The notes beneath the pieces were generated by a model. It was not told where the DNA came from and did no database searches. It worked only from the letters and a program-made list of their open reading frames with translations. DNA of 6,140 bases from Nitrospinota bacterium (GTDB lineage Bacteria > UBA8248 > JACPRG01): NCBI GenBank assembly GCA_030740135.1, contig JASLXW010000014.1, positions 1-6,140 on the forward strand. Direction: 5' to 3'. Both the position numbers and the translations under genes were made by a program. Position 1 is the stretch's first letter. Each line of letters opens with the position of its first letter. This document shows positions 5,232 through 6,140 of this stretch, one piece after another.

Positions 5232-5990
5232 AGTCGGCCGGTTGAACCCGTCAAGCCGATCCGGTCGACAGCGTCCTCCTATCAGCGAATCCTGCTGAAG
5301 CTCAGCGGGGAGGCCCTGATGGGCAAACGCCCGTCGGGCATCGAATCCACCGTTCTCCAGGACATCGCGGAGCAGCTCAAGGAGATCCAGCGCCTGGAGA
5401 TCCAGGTCGCCGTCGTCATCGGAGGCGGGAACCTCTTTCGCGGCGTGGCGGGGGCGGAAAAAGGCATGGACCGCGTCACCGCGGACCAGATCGGGATGCT
5501 GGCCACGATCATGAACGGACTGGCGCTCCAGGACGCGCTGGAGTCCTCGGGGCTCGTCACCCGGGTCATGTCGGCCATTTCGGTTCATCAGTTCACCGAA
5601 CCCTACATCCGGCGCCGCGCCCTGCGCCACCTGGAGAAGGGCCGGGTCTTGATCTTCGTCGGGGGGACGGGTAATCCTTATTTTACGACCGACACGACGG
5701 CCGCCCTCCGGGCGGTGGAGATCGGCGCGGACGTCATCATCAAGGCCACCAAGGTGGACGGCATCTACACCGGCGACCCGGAAACCACACCTGACGTGGA
5801 AAAGCTGACGCTGCTCAACTACCAGGAGGTCCTGCAGCGGGGGCTTCGGGTGATGGACGTCACCGCCGTTTCGCTGTGCATGGAGAACCATCTCCCCATC
5901 GCCGTCCTCGACCTGCGAAAACCGGGAAACCTCAAGCGGCTGGTTCTAGGTGAGGCGGTCGGATCGATGGTGCGGGACCTGGACGAATGA
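5229..5990 (+). CDS. pyrH: Uridylate kinase (UMP kinase)
   Basis: This encodes a 253-residue bacterial UMP kinase of the amino-acid-kinase superfamily. It phosphorylates UMP to UDP with ATP in the cytoplasm, a step of pyrimidine nucleotide synthesis; family members are hexamers, often activated by GTP and inhibited by UTP. Visible motifs are RILLKLSGEALMG at residues 20-32 (phosphate-binding Lys24), VVIGGGNLFRG at 62-72, DRVTADQIGMLATIMNGLAL at 81-100, the GTGNPYFTTDT block at 146-156, IIKATKVDGIYTGDP at 170-184, and LRVMDVTAVSL at 206-216. The start is GTG 5229, since no ATG, GTG or TTG occurs in frame between it and the conserved core. This gives about 17 residues before the usual Y-x-RILLKLSGE start, longer than E. 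coli by roughly eight. It sits 57 bases after tsf and overlaps frr as ATGA. Confidence 0.96.
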   Translation: MSRPVEPVKPIRSTASSYQRILLKLSGEALMGKRPSGIESTVLQDIAEQLKEIQRLEIQVAVVIGGGNLFRGVAGAEKGMDRVTADQIGMLATIMNGLALQDALESSGLVTRVMSAISVHQFTEPYIRRRALRHLEKGRVLIFVGGTGNPYFTTDTTAALRAVEIGADVIIKATKVDGIYTGDPETTPDVEKLTLLNYQEVLQRGLRVMDVTAVSLCMENHLPIAVLDLRKPGNLKRLVLGEAVGSMVRDLDE

Positions 5991-6140
5991 TCGAAGAGAT
6001 TCACCAGGAAGTGAAGGACGGCATGCAATCGACCCTGGACTCTCTGGTGAAGGAGTACGCCGGGGTGCGGACGGGAAGGGCCACCACCGCCCTGGTCGAC
6101 GGAATCCTGGTGGACTACTTCGGCGCCCAGGCGCAGCTCA
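5987..6140 (+). CDS. frr: Ribosome recycling factor, N-terminal part (cut by window edge)
   Basis: The first 51 codons are present; the gene runs off the right end (full-length RRF is about 185 residues). RRF works with EF-G to split the post-termination ribosome so that it can start again. The visible part begins MIEEIHQEVKDGMQ and contains the signature V-R-T-G-R-A at residues 27-32, then LVDGILVDYFGAQAQL at 36-51, matching the RTGRAsxxLLDxIxVeYYG block that starts the family's first long helix and hinge region. The ATG overlaps the pyrH stop (ATGA), and there is no convincing Shine-Dalgarno upstream, so translation is probably coupled to pyrH. pyrH-frr is among the commonest conserved bacterial gene pairs. 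Confidence 0.95.
   Translation, partial: MIEEIHQEVKDGMQSTLDSLVKEYAGVRTGRATTALVDGILVDYFGAQAQL

Noticed and set aside
3978..5891. Very long open frame on the - strand (637 codons)
   Set aside because: It lies antisense to rpsB, tsf and pyrH, which are certain. In GC-rich genes with biased third positions the opposite strand often lacks stops. The translation shows no recognisable motif.

Overview
The window is a GC-rich bacterial chromosomal segment (by eye above 60% G+C, with strong G/C preference at third codon positions). All genes are on the + strand and it is almost wholly coding. It carries eight recognisable genes plus the last codons of a ninth: [sugar-nucleotide epimerase tail] - rplM - rpsI - argC - argJ - rpsB - tsf - pyrH - frr (cut by the right edge). 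There are no transposons, CRISPR arrays, tRNAs, phage genes or defence genes. I see no sign of an undescribed multi-gene system; this is a core housekeeping locus with some unusual regulatory details.

Layout. Bases 2-55 look like the C-terminal end of an extended short-chain dehydrogenase (NDP-sugar epimerase/dehydratase type). A sigma70-like promoter (TTGACA at 83-88, TAAATT at 105-110) then drives rplM (154-597) and rpsI (621-1010), the conserved uL13-uS9 pair. After a 60-base gap with a good Shine-Dalgarno come argC (1071-2111) and argJ (2108-3349), overlapping as ATGA; they encode two steps of arginine/ornithine synthesis. A 170-base spacer holds a possible weak terminator, a short GC-rich direct repeat, a strong promoter (TTGCCC, 18 bases, TATAAT) and a leader of about 80 bases. 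Next is the widely conserved block rpsB (3520-4428, TTG start), tsf (4518-5171), pyrH (5229-5990, GTG start) and frr (from 5987, overlapping pyrH as ATGA).

How the genes fit together. rplM, rpsI, rpsB, tsf and frr supply the ribosome and translation factors: L13, S9, S2, EF-Ts and ribosome recycling factor. pyrH makes UDP, the entry to UTP and CTP. argC and argJ feed arginine synthesis. Having argCJ between two ribosomal-protein blocks suggests growth-linked expression of arginine synthesis with translation genes.

Organism. From memory, rplM-rpsI-argC(-argJ) next to rpsB-tsf-pyrH-frr is reminiscent of GC-rich lineages such as Nitrospirota, Methylomirabilota or the former Deltaproteobacteria. 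I could not check this, so it is a low-confidence placement. The short EF-Ts (217 residues) and the long Ala/Pro-rich tail on S2 argue against a typical enteric gammaproteobacterium.

Most worth a second look: a near-perfect copy of the rpsB translation start inside its own leader, a roughly nine-residue insertion just before the predicted ArgJ self-cleavage site, and an AUGUGA start-stop overlapping the GTG start of pyrH.
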